A stretch of 64,000 nt of DNA from Sporisorium sorghi (GCA_023212695.1 JALCCG010000001.1:496001-560000); one strand, 5' to 3'. Shown: positions 1-9,061, numbered from the stretch's first letter. Program-made: numbers and translations. The notes: generated by a model not told the origin, from the sequence alone.

Positions 1-399
1 ACTGAAATAACTGTCAGCCTCATCCACAGCATCCAGAGCAATACTGACCTTCCCTCCCGTCTGTCCAAGAAGGGTTGAAGGCATGGAGGCATGGGTCAAG
101 TTTTGCAGCACAGCTGCTCGCATATTCGTCTTCGCAGTGCCAGCCATACGCAAGCCAACTTTACCGTTTCCATACGACAACAATGTGCGTATAACCATAA
201 CAGCCAGAAGCAGGCCGAGCAGCACGGCAACCGATGAAAAGGAGGCACTCTCTACAAAAACCCGCTGGACTGCTTCAGCAAGCAGTCCAGCCTGACTCAC
301 AATAGCAACACCAAGCGCGAGCGAAATGACCGCGAGGAGGGTCATACTTTTCCGTTGTGAAGACATTTGCTGAGAAATCAGACTGGATCTCCTCTTCAC
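1..399 (-). CDS. cydD: CydC/CydD-type ABC transporter, N-terminal part (runs off the left edge)
   Basis: Reading the minus strand from a GTG at 397-399 gives 133 open codons that leave the window. A strong Shine-Dalgarno site (AAGGAGGAGAG) precedes the GTG. The protein starts basic, then has two hydrophobic segments (about residues 20-42 and 52-70) followed by a segment typical of the first cytoplasmic loop of an ABC exporter. It lies 69 bases downstream of cydB on the same strand. In Bacillus-type cyd operons this is where the CydC/CydD heterodimeric exporter sits, which exports glutathione/cysteine and is needed to assemble cytochrome bd. CydD is inferred from position. The ATPase domain is outside the window, so another exporter cannot be excluded. 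Confidence 0.75.
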   Translation of the reverse strand, partial: MKRRSSLISQQMSSQRKSMTLLAVISLALGVAIVSQAGLLAEAVQRVFVESASFSSVAVLLGLLLAVMVIRTLLSYGNGKVGLRMAGTAKTNMRAAVLQNLTHASMPSTLLGQTGGKVSIALDAVDEADSYFS

Positions 400-468
400 A
401 GATCTCTCCTCCTTATATATATAGGCCTGTATAGAAACCTGTTACAAGCCGTAATGGATCAATTCTCT

Positions 469-1482
469 TTATTTTTTCCCTTTTACATAATCCGCATCAA
501 ACAGGAATAGTCGGAACACCAGAATAAGGGATGGGATCAACAGGAGCAGTCCACCGACAAACACAACAACCAGTGCGAAGCCCATGGCCGGTGAAGTTGC
601 GCTGCTCTGAATCGTGATGTACGGATCAAGAATATAAGGGTATTGCCCAATCCCGTAAGCGAAAAAGGCACAGAAAAATTGCAGCATGACGCATATAAAA
701 GCTAAACCGTAACGTCGTCCGTTGTATAACAGCCACATCGTAATCATGAAGAAAGCAACGGAAAGCGCGAGCAGCCACCATAAATCCATCATATTTTGAA
801 AATGACGCTCATTGTGCTGACCCAAATAAATAAATGCTGTCAGTGCGAGAATAATGGTCGGTGTGCTCCAGAACAGGGCATAATTCCGCATCAGCTTCAG
901 CGCAGAATGATCCTCTGCCCGAGAAGCGTAAAATGTCAAAAATGTGCCGCTAATGAACAACACGGACACTATTGCGAGTCCCACAATGCTCCACGATAAC
1001 GGATTGGTAAACAGCTCCCAGTAATCCAGAGAAACCGTCTCCCCCTGCTTCACGATAAAGCCGCCTTCAGACAACGTTAGCGCCACTGATAATGAAGCGG
1101 GAATAAGCAAACCTGTTGCTCCGTATAAGAACAGATACACAATGTTTTTCTTGGAGCCGTAATTTTCAAAAGCATAAAACGAACCGCGAATCGCAAGCAG
1201 TATTACGGCTATGCTGGCCGGAACAAGCAGCGCGGAGCCATAATAAAAGGCCGTGTCCGGAAAAAATCCGACGATACCAATGTAGAAAAAGACAAAAAAT
1301 ACATTCGTGATCTCCCAAACGGGTGATAAATAACGGGAGATCAAACGATTAATCAGATGATCCTGCTTCGTCAAGCGTGCATAGAAAGCGAAGAAGCCCG
1401 CCCCGAAATCAATAGAGGCTATAATTAGATAGCCGTACAAGAACAGCCACAGCACCGAGATGCCAATCAATTCGTAACTCAT
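469..1482 (-). CDS. cydB: Cytochrome bd ubiquinol oxidase subunit II
   Basis: The 337-residue protein is almost wholly hydrophobic with about eight to nine membrane segments, the usual size for CydB. It is the smaller subunit of the bd-type terminal oxidase and holds no haem ligands of its own. The N-terminal segment has the CydB-typical run ending in an FGAGFF-like motif, where an acidic residue lies in the first helix. The start ATG overlaps the cydA stop by four bases (ATGA), so the two subunits are translationally coupled. The next gene is a CydC/D-type ABC subunit. Confidence 0.95.
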   Translation of the reverse strand: MSYELIGISVLWLFLYGYLIIASIDFGAGFFAFYARLTKQDHLINRLISRYLSPVWEITNVFFVFFYIGIVGFFPDTAFYYGSALLVPASIAVILLAIRGSFYAFENYGSKKNIVYLFLYGATGLLIPASLSVALTLSEGGFIVKQGETVSLDYWELFTNPLSWSIVGLAIVSVLFISGTFLTFYASRAEDHSALKLMRNYALFWSTPTIILALTAFIYLGQHNERHFQNMMDLWWLLALSVAFFMITMWLLYNGRRYGLAFICVMLQFFCAFFAYGIGQYPYILDPYITIQSSATSPAMGFALVVVFVGGLLLLIPSLILVFRLFLFDADYVKGKK

Positions 1483-2846
1483 GATGCAGGACCACCCTTC
1501 TCCGTAGATGGATCAGGCTTTTCCTTCAGCCATTTCTCCATCTCGACTTCCGCCGGATTATTGTTGAACAAGCGTCTTAACACGATTACACACATGATGC
1601 CCAGTACGATGTACAGGAGCAAGAAAACGAAGAATAAAATTCTTATATTCGGTGAAGACGTAGCAGCTTCCTCCACCCGCATAATCCCGCGGATAATCCA
1701 CGGCTGTCGCCCAATTTCCGCATAGAACCAGCCCAGCTCAACAGCCAGGAAAGCAAGCGGTGCACCCAGTGCGATAATGCGAAGCATCCACTTGTTAAGC
1801 TCATTGCGTTTTTTCCAGAACACAAACAGGAAATACAGCACCGCAATAGCGAGCAGAGCAAATCCGATTCCGGCCATCAAATCAAACAGGTAATGAACGA
1901 GAAGCGGCGGCCATTCGTCCTGGGGAAATTCCTCCAGCCCCGTTACTTCTGCATTAAAGTCTCCAAAGGCCAGGAAGCTGAGCAGTTTCGGCAGGTGAAG
2001 AGCCCCTAGAATTTCATGCTCTGCATTCAGCCATCCCATTAATATCAAATCCGCACCGCTTTCCGTGTCAAAATGCCACTCTGCCGCAGCAAGCTTCTCC
2101 GGCTGATGCTCAGCCAAAAACTTGGCGGACACATCCCCGGCTAACGTGTTCAGCACCCCGAACAGTAAAACAACGGCCATCATGAGGTTCAAGGCTTTTT
2201 TGTGGTATGCGGATACCCCTTTTCTCAGCATCGCAAAGGCTGCGATACCGGCTAACAGGGCTGCCCCTGTCAAATAGGCCGAGCTTAATACATGGAACAC
2301 CTTGGAGAACGTTGCCGTATTCAGCATCGCTTGCACCGGGTCAACCGCCGTGAATTGGCCTGCTTCCATCACAAAGCCTCCAGGCTGGTTCATGAATCCG
2401 TTCACCGTTGTAATGAAGACAGCCGACATGCCTGCGCCCAACACAATCGGAATGGTCAGCAGCCAGTGGATATACGGATTTTTGAATCGATCCCACGTAT
2501 ACAAATAAATGCCCAGGAAGATGGCTTCAAAAAAGAACGCAAACACTTCCATGAATAATGGCAGTGCAATGACATTCCCAGCCAGCTTCATAAAATTCGG
2601 CCACACCAGGGCCAGCTGCAGGGAGATCACGGTGCCGGTCACGACACCAACCGCGACAGAAATGACAAAACCTCGTGCCCACCTCTTCGCCATCAGTGTA
2701 TAATGGGGATCTTTCTTGCGAATCCCGATGAACTCTGCAATAGCGATCATTAAGGGTATACCGACACCAAGTGTCGCAAAAATAACGTGGAATGCGAGTG
2801 TCATACCTGTCACCAGCCTGCTCCACATTACCGTATCAATTGCCAT
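1479..2846 (-). CDS. cydA: Cytochrome bd ubiquinol oxidase subunit I
   Basis: This 455-residue protein begins MAIDTVMWSRLVTG. The ATG at 2846 was chosen because AAAGGAGG lies just upstream; an in-frame upstream extension to 2933 has no ribosome binding site. CydA carries the haems b558, b595 and d and the quinol site. His20 sits in the first helix (LAFHVIF) where the b595 ligand is expected, and a GRQPW motif is present near the quinol side. About nine membrane helices are visible. The Q-loop is short, as usual for Firmicutes. The oxidase supports microaerobic respiration. Confidence 0.96.
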   Translation of the reverse strand: MAIDTVMWSRLVTGMTLAFHVIFATLGVGIPLMIAIAEFIGIRKKDPHYTLMAKRWARGFVISVAVGVVTGTVISLQLALVWPNFMKLAGNVIALPLFMEVFAFFFEAIFLGIYLYTWDRFKNPYIHWLLTIPIVLGAGMSAVFITTVNGFMNQPGGFVMEAGQFTAVDPVQAMLNTATFSKVFHVLSSAYLTGAALLAGIAAFAMLRKGVSAYHKKALNLMMAVVLLFGVLNTLAGDVSAKFLAEHQPEKLAAAEWHFDTESGADLILMGWLNAEHEILGALHLPKLLSFLAFGDFNAEVTGLEEFPQDEWPPLLVHYLFDLMAGIGFALLAIAVLYFLFVFWKKRNELNKWMLRIIALGAPLAFLAVELGWFYAEIGRQPWIIRGIMRVEEAATSSPNIRILFFVFLLLYIVLGIMCVIVLRRLFNNNPAEVEMEKWLKEKPDPSTEKGGPAS

Positions 2847-3001
2847 TTTATACTGCCTCCTTTTAAACTCTGTTCCATTATTGTGATAAATTAAACTTTG
2901 GATTAGGCCTGCCACCCGTTGGGCTGCATTCAATATCAGGTTTGGATAGGCTTTAGCGACATCGCTGCAAGCTGCGTTTTATGAACCGTTCCTCGATCTC
3001 T

Positions 3002-3029
3002 GTTATATAAAAAGAGAATTTTTTCACAA
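3002..3029 (-). promoter_or_regulatory. cydA promoter overlapped by a candidate Rex operator
   Basis: On the minus strand TTGTGA (3024-3029), a 16-base spacer and TATAAC (3002-3007) form a plausible sigma-A promoter about 155 bases upstream of cydA. An imperfect palindrome at 3012-3029 (TTGTGAA-AAAA-TTCTCTT on the minus strand) matches the known Rex consensus TTGTGAA-W4-TTCACAA fully in one arm and 4 of 7 in the other, and covers the -35. Rex represses cyd operons at low NADH in Firmicutes. Rex itself is not in the window, so the assignment is by motif only. Confidence 0.5.
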
Positions 3030-3478
3030 AGTAACGTAAATGACAACACTGTGTTGGGCAATACGTTGGTTGCTTCGTTTGACTGCCGTTTGCCCGACTG
3101 AAGCGAGATCTTGCGAGCCTGTATAAACCTGGTACTACATGCATTTAAATGACTAGATGAAACCTAATAGTTAAAATTATTATATCTTTATCTCTTAGCA
3201 AATCAATCACTGACACGTCTTCGTCCCTAAACGTTCAAGAAAGGGTCAACTCTTTCTGACAACTTGGTGAAAAATACAGAATGCACTCGAAGGAGCTATT
3301 GATTCATCTCCCTCATACGTGGTAATGCGCGTATCCCTCCCATCAGAGCCAACATCATCTTATTACCCATTACATGCGTAAATAAAAAGATTAGAAGACT
3401 GAAGCGCCAAGATTTTTTATGGATTTGGGACTTGAACACCTTGTTCCCATAGCCCTCTTCTTTTTATGGAGCCTCAAA
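3030..3478. other. Intergenic region without a recognisable gene
   Basis: About 450 bases between the cyd promoter and the next terminator. Short open frames exist but lack ribosome binding sites and protein-like composition. No tRNA or riboswitch fold was recognised. Confidence 0.5.
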
Positions 3479-3503
3479 AAAAGTCGCATATTAAGCGACT
3501 TTT
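3479..3503 (-). terminator. Rho-independent terminator of the stalk-domain gene
   Basis: A 9-base perfect stem (AAAAGTCGC / GCGACTTTT) with a 7-base loop is followed on the minus strand by a run of T. It lies 29 bases after the stop of the gene at 3532. Confidence 0.8.
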
Positions 3504-3531
3504 AGAGTCTTTATGTTCTTGTTGTCCAACG

Positions 3532-4401
3532 TTACCGAGCAATCACTTCAAGTACATTGCCGCTTCCATCATCAATCATACGTATATTGTGATCATCAAT
3601 GAGTTGAATGGTGCCGTCCGACTTCAACCATTCATGCTGCTCCACTAACCCGTGAGCAACAGATTTGCGAATTAGCCCTTTGTTCTTAAATACTAATGCA
3701 TACAGATCATATTCTCCAGTCTTTCGATTAGAATACTCAATGATTACAATAAGTAAATTTTCGGGAGTCCGCTTGAATTGTAAGCTGAGATCGTGAGTAT
3801 TCACATTAATGTCCTTGATGCCTAGCGGAATCGAATTCTTTTGTCCCGTAACAGCATTAGTAATCTCAAGATCCCCTCTTGCTGCACGAATCACATAGCT
3901 GTATCCCATCATGCTGCCATAGAAAGTATCCGTATAATTGTGGAGTCCAGTCACGGTTACCTTCCCCGTCTTTGTGTCACGATTAGCCACTTCCCCATCC
4001 AGAGCAGATGCGAGAAATTGAATCGGCACATAAAGGTGACTGATATACCACACAGGCTCTCTGCCCATATCCACTTTTCGACCATCAACTTCAGCAATTT
4101 TGCTGCCTATGTGTACAACAATGCGTTTCTGATCCCTTGTCAGTACGGCCACATCGTCACCTTCCATCTTCCACAGCAGACCTGCCGAACTCCCGAGTGA
4201 GAAAAAACTTGCGTAAGTAACCCCGTCCTTAAGCAGCGTCTCAATATGAGAGATTCGGCCGTCTTCCCATTGCAACTCCAGTTCAACGTACTTCGAAGCC
4301 GCATCCGATTTTTGTGCTCCCAGCGGTAAAAGTACGGATATCATAAGTATAACGGCAATTGCATTTTTCCATTTCTTAATCTTCAAGTAATGATCACCCA
4401 C
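3532..4401 (-). CDS. Secreted stalk-domain protein (copper amine oxidase N-terminal-like)
   Basis: The 289-residue protein has a signal peptide: a basic start, a hydrophobic stretch at about 14-28 (IAVILMISVLLPLGA) and a cleavage-like site near AASKY. Residues of about 35-150 resemble the repeated stalk domain found in many Paenibacillus surface proteins, with a segment like the family's 'VPIQFLASALDGEV' strand-helix unit. The rest, about 155-289, is beta-rich and not recognised. No catalytic motif is visible. The start is a GTG at 4401 with a poor ribosome binding site. It is a single-gene unit with its own terminator and is likely exported or wall-associated. Its function is unknown. Confidence 0.7.
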   Translation of the reverse strand: MGDHYLKIKKWKNAIAVILMISVLLPLGAQKSDAASKYVELELQWEDGRISHIETLLKDGVTYASFFSLGSSAGLLWKMEGDDVAVLTRDQKRIVVHIGSKIAEVDGRKVDMGREPVWYISHLYVPIQFLASALDGEVANRDTKTGKVTVTGLHNYTDTFYGSMMGYSYVIRAARGDLEITNAVTGQKNSIPLGIKDINVNTHDLSLQFKRTPENLLIVIIEYSNRKTGEYDLYALVFKNKGLIRKSVAHGLVEQHEWLKSDGTIQLIDDHNIRMIDDGSGNVLEVIAR

Positions 4402-4570
4402 TTATTGTAAAATTCAATACTACAATAGTAACACAAAGATCTTAGAAAAGTTGCTGCGACAGTAAAATCCGTTCCGTAGATCGTGCGTCTCACGACTACC
4501 GGTCTCGAACGCCTTGTGAGAGAGAGTCCAGCCTCTCCCTTAGGTGTAACTTATACAGCTTTTATATCTA

Positions 4571-4792
4571 TCAGCTTGATCCATCATTACGATTCTGTCT
4601 TGCTTTAACCACTCTCGGTATTTGCTTCTCATAAATGGACAATACATTTGAAATCAATTGTTCTTTAGGACTCGTGTTATCTTTCAAAACTGCGTATATA
4701 AGGTTCAAGAAAGTCTTCGCATCTTTATCTGTTAAACTTTTGATAGATTCCACCGTGGTAACATTTGATACATGACCATCTTGCTCCTCCAT
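4571..4792 (-). CDS. Small hypothetical protein (73 residues)
   Basis: A short, hydrophilic, probably helical protein with a GAGG element seven bases before the ATG. There is no signal peptide or membrane segment. The region 'TDKDAKTFLNLIYAVLKDNTSPKEQLISNVLS' (quoted here only as its helical core, residues 21-52) suggests one or two amphipathic helices. I do not recognise a family. The codon pattern and ribosome binding site make it more likely real than not. Confidence 0.45.
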   Translation of the reverse strand: MEEQDGHVSNVTTVESIKSLTDKDAKTFLNLIYAVLKDNTSPKEQLISNVLSIYEKQIPRVVKARQNRNDGSS

Positions 4793-4984
4793 AACGGTTC
4801 CTCATTTCTGAATATTATTTATGGACGACAAACATATTGAAAATTGATGCGGTAACCCTGGTATCCCCTTAATTCTCAGAACATCATCACTTACTAACAT
4901 TAAAATTCTATAGTCAATGAAGGAAAAGCTTATTCCTCCTTCTTCAAGTCACAGCTATTGTGGCCATATCGTCATATGCTTCTT

Positions 4985-5449
4985 TCATTCTATGTAACGA
5001 AATTGACGAAAAGCAGCAGCTTGTCCATGAAATACATCGTTATCGTCTGTAAGATTCCATACCGTCGCCTGCATGATATAGAATCTTCTGCCGGTGCTGG
5101 AAATGCGAATACCTGTATAATTATCGACATATCCATATTCACTGACAGCTTTCAGGAAGGCCGCGCGTTCCTCGCGCTCCATCGGTTCTGCCGTTAGCCT
5201 CGAGGGCGTTTGGGTGAAGGTCTCCCTGTTTACTTCCCACAATTCAAGCGCCATCTGATTACCATAGTTCAAAATCGGGTCCGGCTCTGTTCCATGGGAC
5301 AGTATGACGAGTGGAGCCCGGAACAGTACTTCTGATTCTGTACCTGATTCAACTGAATGATCAAGAAGCGACTTTCCTGTCCATCTCAGGTAGCTGTTCA
5401 GAATCACACTGGCGTGCTTGTTGGATGTATGAAAGCTGTTGTTATTCAT
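4985..5449 (-). CDS. MEKHLA domain-containing protein (PAS-like)
   Basis: This 154-residue protein matches the MEKHLA family almost end to end: SYLRWTGK near the start, a central LSHGTEPDPILNYGNQMALELWE segment (PAS-like core, about residues 53-75), and a C-terminal YTGIRISSTGRRFYI segment followed by VWNL. MEKHLA domains are PAS-related and are thought to bind a small ligand. No output domain is attached. The ATG at 5449 was chosen because GGAGG lies seven bases upstream; the upstream extension to 5509 has no such site. Confidence 0.8.
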   Translation of the reverse strand: MNNNSFHTSNKHASVILNSYLRWTGKSLLDHSVESGTESEVLFRAPLVILSHGTEPDPILNYGNQMALELWEVNRETFTQTPSRLTAEPMEREERAAFLKAVSEYGYVDNYTGIRISSTGRRFYIMQATVWNLTDDNDVFHGQAAAFRQFRYIE

Positions 5450-5625
5450 TTTCCCCGTCCTCCCTGCTGCTGCTATCGTAAAAGGTGAATCACATTTCCA
5501 TTTTACCAAAGATTGGTTTCTTTGCGTTTAAAAAGTAGCACTATCTTGCTCAGAACCATTCCTGACTCTTGGGGTCAGGGTAACCGTACAGGTGGAACGA
5601 TTCGCTCATGGACGTCTTCAGACAG

Positions 5626-5669
5626 CAAAAAGGGCATCTCGCAAGATCTAATATCTTTTGAGACACCCT
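5626..5669 (-). terminator. Terminator of the NAD(P)H-binding protein gene
   Basis: A long imperfect hairpin (arms 5631-5647 and 5653-5669) is followed on the minus strand by TTTTT. It lies just after the stop of the gene at 5711. Confidence 0.65.
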
Positions 5670-5710
5670 CATTTTACTATGATCTTCTTTATAAACTAAG
5701 CGGGAACTGC

Positions 5711-6349
5711 TTAATAGAAGGCTGGCTTTTCACCATCGGTATTCGGCTTGTTGACCCCTAAATTTCCGCGAACATGGAGATCCGAAGATTCAATTAATTT
5801 GACAACTAGGGCCGCGACGCTCTTGCGCGATACTTCCGTGCCTTTGAACGGCTCGCCCTTCTCCGTAACCTCATATTCAATCTCGTCATAATCGGTCAGC
5901 CATGCAGGTCTGAGTACGGTGTAGTCGAGATTCGAGGCCTCGATAACATCGACTGATTTGCGATATGGTCCCAAATATTCACCGATTGTGCGGTTATTCC
6001 ACTTGCCGAAATCTCCCGGGACTTCATCATAAATACCGAGCGAGCTGATAAAAATCAAGCGTTTCACGCCCGTCGATTCCATTGCATCTACGATGGCTTT
6101 CGCTTGGTCCTCCAGATCGTCGCCGGACAGATTGGCATAAACCGCATCTTGTCCTTCCATTGATTCTCTTAATGTTGTGTGATCCAAGACGTCGCCTTCG
6201 ACCAGGCGTGCACGATTTGATTCATATTTCTTCAGTCTGTTTGCGTTTCGCAGATATAGAGTCAACTGTACATCGGTTTCCTGCAGGAATAAATCAATCG
6301 CTTGGTCTGCGATTTGCCCTCCGGCTCCAAGAATTAATATAGAGGTCAC
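5711..6349 (-). CDS. NAD(P)H-binding protein of the NmrA/atypical SDR type
   Basis: The 212-residue protein opens with a Rossmann fold nucleotide-binding motif (ILGAGGQIA, residues 6-14) and continues with features of atypical short-chain dehydrogenases: VEGDVLDHTTL (about 52-62), a region ending in LIFISSLGIYDE (about 97-108), and a late VLRPAWL motif. It resembles NAD(P)H-binding epimerase-like or flavin reductase-like proteins that act as soluble oxidoreductases or redox sensors. The start is GTG at 6349 with GGAGT six bases upstream. The gene follows the alpha/beta hydrolase by 44 bases on the same strand, probably as one unit. Confidence 0.8.
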   Translation of the reverse strand: MTSILILGAGGQIADQAIDLFLQETDVQLTLYLRNANRLKKYESNRARLVEGDVLDHTTLRESMEGQDAVYANLSGDDLEDQAKAIVDAMESTGVKRLIFISSLGIYDEVPGDFGKWNNRTIGEYLGPYRKSVDVIEASNLDYTVLRPAWLTDYDEIEYEVTEKGEPFKGTEVSRKSVAALVVKLIESSDLHVRGNLGVNKPNTDGEKPAFY

Positions 6350-6393
6350 ATTAATACTCCTTTCCCTTGTTTATTGAATCTAAGCGAATCATA

Positions 6394-7305
6394 TTATTTT
6401 AGATGATCTGTAAAGAACTGCTCTAACTTTTCCACTGCCGGACCCACGTATTCAGGCTGGTCGTATAATGCAACGTGTGTAGCACCGTCCATGATGAATA
6501 ATTCTTTATCCCGACTAGCAGCATCTTGAACCGCTTCTTCGCTGAAGTAGCGAGTATCCGCATCACTACCGGCAATCGCTAAAAATGGCTGCGTTAAGAA
6601 CTTATCAATGTGGCTAAATGCAGAGAAGGTAAAAATTTTATCGAAGCTTGTAAACACGAAACGGTTAGGTGCATTTTCGTGGCATCCGCGTGCGGTTACA
6701 TAATATTCGTGTCCTTCCGCCATTGTACCCGTCATGCCTTCTTCCAATTCCTGCGGCACATACGGACCATGGAGCGTTTCACTTCCATTGGCTTCGGCTG
6801 TCCGTTGTCCAGAAACTTGTTCCAACAGTTTGATTTGGTCTTCGACCGGTACTGCACGAGCAATCCCTTCACTAAATAGTGATCCGATATCGACCATGCT
6901 AACCGTTGCTACAGCTTTAATGCGGCGTTCGGTTTGTGCAGCCGCTACTGTATAGCCCCCGCCGGCACAAACACCTAACGCGCCAATTTTACGGGTATCT
7001 ACATAGGATAATGTCGTTAAATAGTCCACTGCTGCACGAACATCTTCTGTACGAGCATACGGATCTTCGAGATAACGCGGGGTCCCTTCACTCTCTCCTT
7101 GATAGGATGCATCGAATGCTAAAGTTATAAAACCTGATTCAGAAAGTTTATTCGCGTAAAGTCCCGCCGTCTGTTCTTTTACGCCGCCGCCAGGATGGGA
7201 GACAACGATTGCCGGATATTTCTTGGTTTCATCGAATCCAGCTGGAACATACAAGTTACCTGCCAACAACAATTGGTTGTTTTTAAATTTAACGTTTTTT
7301 TGCAT
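6394..7305 (-). CDS. Alpha/beta hydrolase with cysteine nucleophile motif (dienelactone hydrolase-like)
   Basis: This 303-residue enzyme has an alpha/beta-hydrolase fold. The nucleophile elbow reads GVCAGGGYT with Cys at about residue 113, as in dienelactone hydrolase-like and YcjY-like proteins, rather than the usual Ser. An acidic residue in AGSDADTRYF and a His in DGATHVALYD near the C-terminus complete the triad. The ATG at 7305 has GGAGG upstream; the frame runs on to 7491 without a ribosome binding site. It is likely cotranscribed with the NmrA-like gene. A perfect 18-base palindrome lies 198 bases upstream, and a TetR gene follows, so substrate-responsive control is likely. Confidence 0.8.
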   Translation of the reverse strand: MQKNVKFKNNQLLLAGNLYVPAGFDETKKYPAIVVSHPGGGVKEQTAGLYANKLSESGFITLAFDASYQGESEGTPRYLEDPYARTEDVRAAVDYLTTLSYVDTRKIGALGVCAGGGYTVAAAQTERRIKAVATVSMVDIGSLFSEGIARAVPVEDQIKLLEQVSGQRTAEANGSETLHGPYVPQELEEGMTGTMAEGHEYYVTARGCHENAPNRFVFTSFDKIFTFSAFSHIDKFLTQPFLAIAGSDADTRYFSEEAVQDAASRDKELFIMDGATHVALYDQPEYVGPAVEKLEQFFTDHLK

Positions 7306-7502
7306 AATTTTAGTCCTCCGATTGTTTTTTATTGTGATTGACCTGCTATTTTCGCCGATTGGATCACTTACAAATGGATCCATGTCTTTTTCTGATGCAT
7401 CATGGTTATGAAATCTCGTTAATGCGTAAGTGTGCGATAACGACCTCATGTGTATTATTTTAAACAGGAATGAAATATCTTCAATGATCAAATGACCGCA
7501 TC

Positions 7503-7520
7503 GTGTGCATTAATGCACAC
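7503..7520. promoter_or_regulatory. Perfect 18-base palindrome, candidate TetR operator
   Basis: GTGTGCATTAATGCACAC reads identically on both strands. It lies between the hydrolase gene and the terminator of the TetR gene, in the position expected for an operator controlling the hydrolase promoter. Size and symmetry fit a TetR-family homodimer. Confidence 0.55.
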
Positions 7521-7554
7521 ATCGATCGAAATTGTGCCGTGATTACGAAAATAC

Positions 7555-7582
7555 AAAAAGGCATGGATCATAAATCCATACC
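7555..7582 (-). terminator. Terminator of the TetR gene
   Basis: A 9-base stem (GGTATGGAT / ATCCATGCC with one G-T pair) is followed on the minus strand by TTTTT. Confidence 0.75.
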
Positions 7583-7608
7583 TCCCAGTAGAGCTCCGCT
7601 TCAACTCC

Positions 7609-8169
7609 TTATAGATTCCGCTCTAACAAGCGCCCAACTTGTTCGGACACGACATCGATCGGGTCGGTGATTTCCTTGGTAAAGTAGGATTCTATGATCC
7701 CCACCGTCGCCGTTACCATAAATTTGCGAACGATATCTTTACTGAAGCCCTTATTTATGCCTTCAGCTACATCCAATTCACCCTCGAGTTCTTCACTGAC
7801 AAGCTTAATAAAACCGCTGCGGAATGAAGAAGCGCCCTTACTCGCCAAAATGGTCGCGAAGAAGGAGTAATTCTGTTCGAAAAATTCAAACCAGATCCGC
7901 ATCGCATCCACAAAACTCAAATCCGACGAGGATTGGCAGAGCCTCCTCAGCTCGCTAATGTACTCTTCAATGAGTCTGTCTAACAGATCGTATTTATCCA
8001 AATAATGAAGATAGATGGTTCTTCGGCCTACGTTTGCCTTATCGGCAATATCCTGTATCGTAATTTCGTCAAAGCTTTTTTCTGCCAGCAGCGCAATAAA
8101 AGCGCCCTTAATCGACTCTTGAGATCTGAGACTTCGTCTATCCACTTTAACCATTGATGGAAGTACCAC
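7609..8169 (-). CDS. TetR/AcrR family transcriptional regulator
   Basis: The 186-residue protein has a TetR-type helix-turn-helix at about residues 20-60 (FDEITIQDIADKANVGRRTIYLHYLDKYDLL). The C-terminal half is helical with no recognised subfamily. The start codon is uncertain: a GTG at 8169 and an ATG six residues later are both possible, and neither has a strong ribosome binding site. It sits upstream of the alpha/beta hydrolase and NmrA-like genes on the same strand and is separated from them by its own terminator. It probably represses that pair and itself. Confidence 0.88.
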   Translation of the reverse strand: MVLPSMVKVDRRSLRSQESIKGAFIALLAEKSFDEITIQDIADKANVGRRTIYLHYLDKYDLLDRLIEEYISELRRLCQSSSDLSFVDAMRIWFEFFEQNYSFFATILASKGASSFRSGFIKLVSEELEGELDVAEGINKGFSKDIVRKFMVTATVGIIESYFTKEITDPIDVVSEQVGRLLERNL

Positions 8170-8208
8170 ACTTTCTTTAACGAGAATTGTGTAATTTGAA
8201 TCAAATCA

Positions 8209-8238
8209 ATTATACACGCTTGTGTTATACTGCATCAA
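8209..8238 (-). promoter_or_regulatory. Promoter of the TetR gene
   Basis: On the minus strand TTGATG (8233-8238), an 18-base spacer and TATAAT (8209-8214). A 13-base palindrome, ATTTGA-N-TCAAAT (8194-8206), lies at the likely transcription start and may be an autoregulatory site. Confidence 0.55.
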
Positions 8239-8257
8239 TATGCTACTCATTTATCGG

Positions 8258-9061
8258 TTACTGAAGGACGATTAAGTAAAATAGCCCTGCTAAGACAAAA
8301 CGATATAGAGCAAACCATTCCAATCGAAGCCGCTTAATCAATTTAATAAACGTCACTACTGCAATCATAGCTACAAGAAAGGATGTCATAAAGCCAATGG
8401 CCATTAGGAATAAATCGTCAGAGTCCAGCAATTCTCGACTATCGTACAAGTCCAACACGCTTGCACCAAACATAACAGGCACGGAAATAAGGAACGTAAA
8501 ATCGGCGGCGGCTTTTTGACTGGTGCCAAGCAAAAGGCCGCCTGAAATCGTCGAACCCGATCTCGAAAATCCCGGCCACAAAGCCAGACACTGGAACAGA
8601 CCAATCCCAAACGCTTGTTTATAATGAATCCTATCCATAGTCTCTGCAGTTTCCGTTCTCCTGCTCCGTGCGGCGATGATCATCAACAAGCCACCAGCAA
8701 CCAGACCGATCAGGACCGGAATTGGGCCGAATAATTGGCTTTTTATTGTATCCTTGAAGAGAAGGTACAGAATTAATGCTGGCAGCATAGCCAACATCAT
8801 ATGAATTACATTTAACCCTTTACTTGGGGAAAAATCCATTCTAATGAGATTAGCCCCGATGGCCAAATACCTTTTCCAATAAAGAAGCAGAACTGCCATC
8901 ACCGCACCCAGCTGTATAACAATTTTAAAAGTTATTGCAGTCTGTCCCTCAAAGCTAAGCAAATGCCCTGCTAAAATAAGATGTCCAGTAGACGAGACTG
9001 GTAAAAATTCAGTTAAGCCCTCTATTATGCCAAGTATTATCGCTTTCATAACATCAGTCAT
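8258..9061 (-). CDS. uppP: Undecaprenyl-diphosphatase UppP (BacA family)
   Basis: This 267-residue integral membrane enzyme removes a phosphate from undecaprenyl diphosphate to recycle the carrier lipid of cell-wall synthesis; extra copies give bacitracin tolerance. Two signature motifs are intact: EGLTEFLPVSSTGH (residues 14-27) and PGFSRSGST (about 165). Length fits the family. The ATG at 9061 was chosen because the protein then begins in the usual way and AGGG lies ten bases upstream; the frame continues to 9214 with an atypical sequence. It stands alone between terminators. Confidence 0.93.
   Translation of the reverse strand: MTDVMKAIILGIIEGLTEFLPVSSTGHLILAGHLLSFEGQTAITFKIVIQLGAVMAVLLLYWKRYLAIGANLIRMDFSPSKGLNVIHMMLAMLPALILYLLFKDTIKSQLFGPIPVLIGLVAGGLLMIIAARSRRTETAETMDRIHYKQAFGIGLFQCLALWPGFSRSGSTISGGLLLGTSQKAAADFTFLISVPVMFGASVLDLYDSRELLDSDDLFLMAIGFMTSFLVAMIAVVTFIKLIKRLRLEWFALYRFVLAGLFYLIVLQ

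Noticed and set aside
2953..3144. 63-codon minus-strand open frame upstream of cydA
   Set aside because: No ribosome binding site and unusual composition; it covers the cydA promoter and leader.
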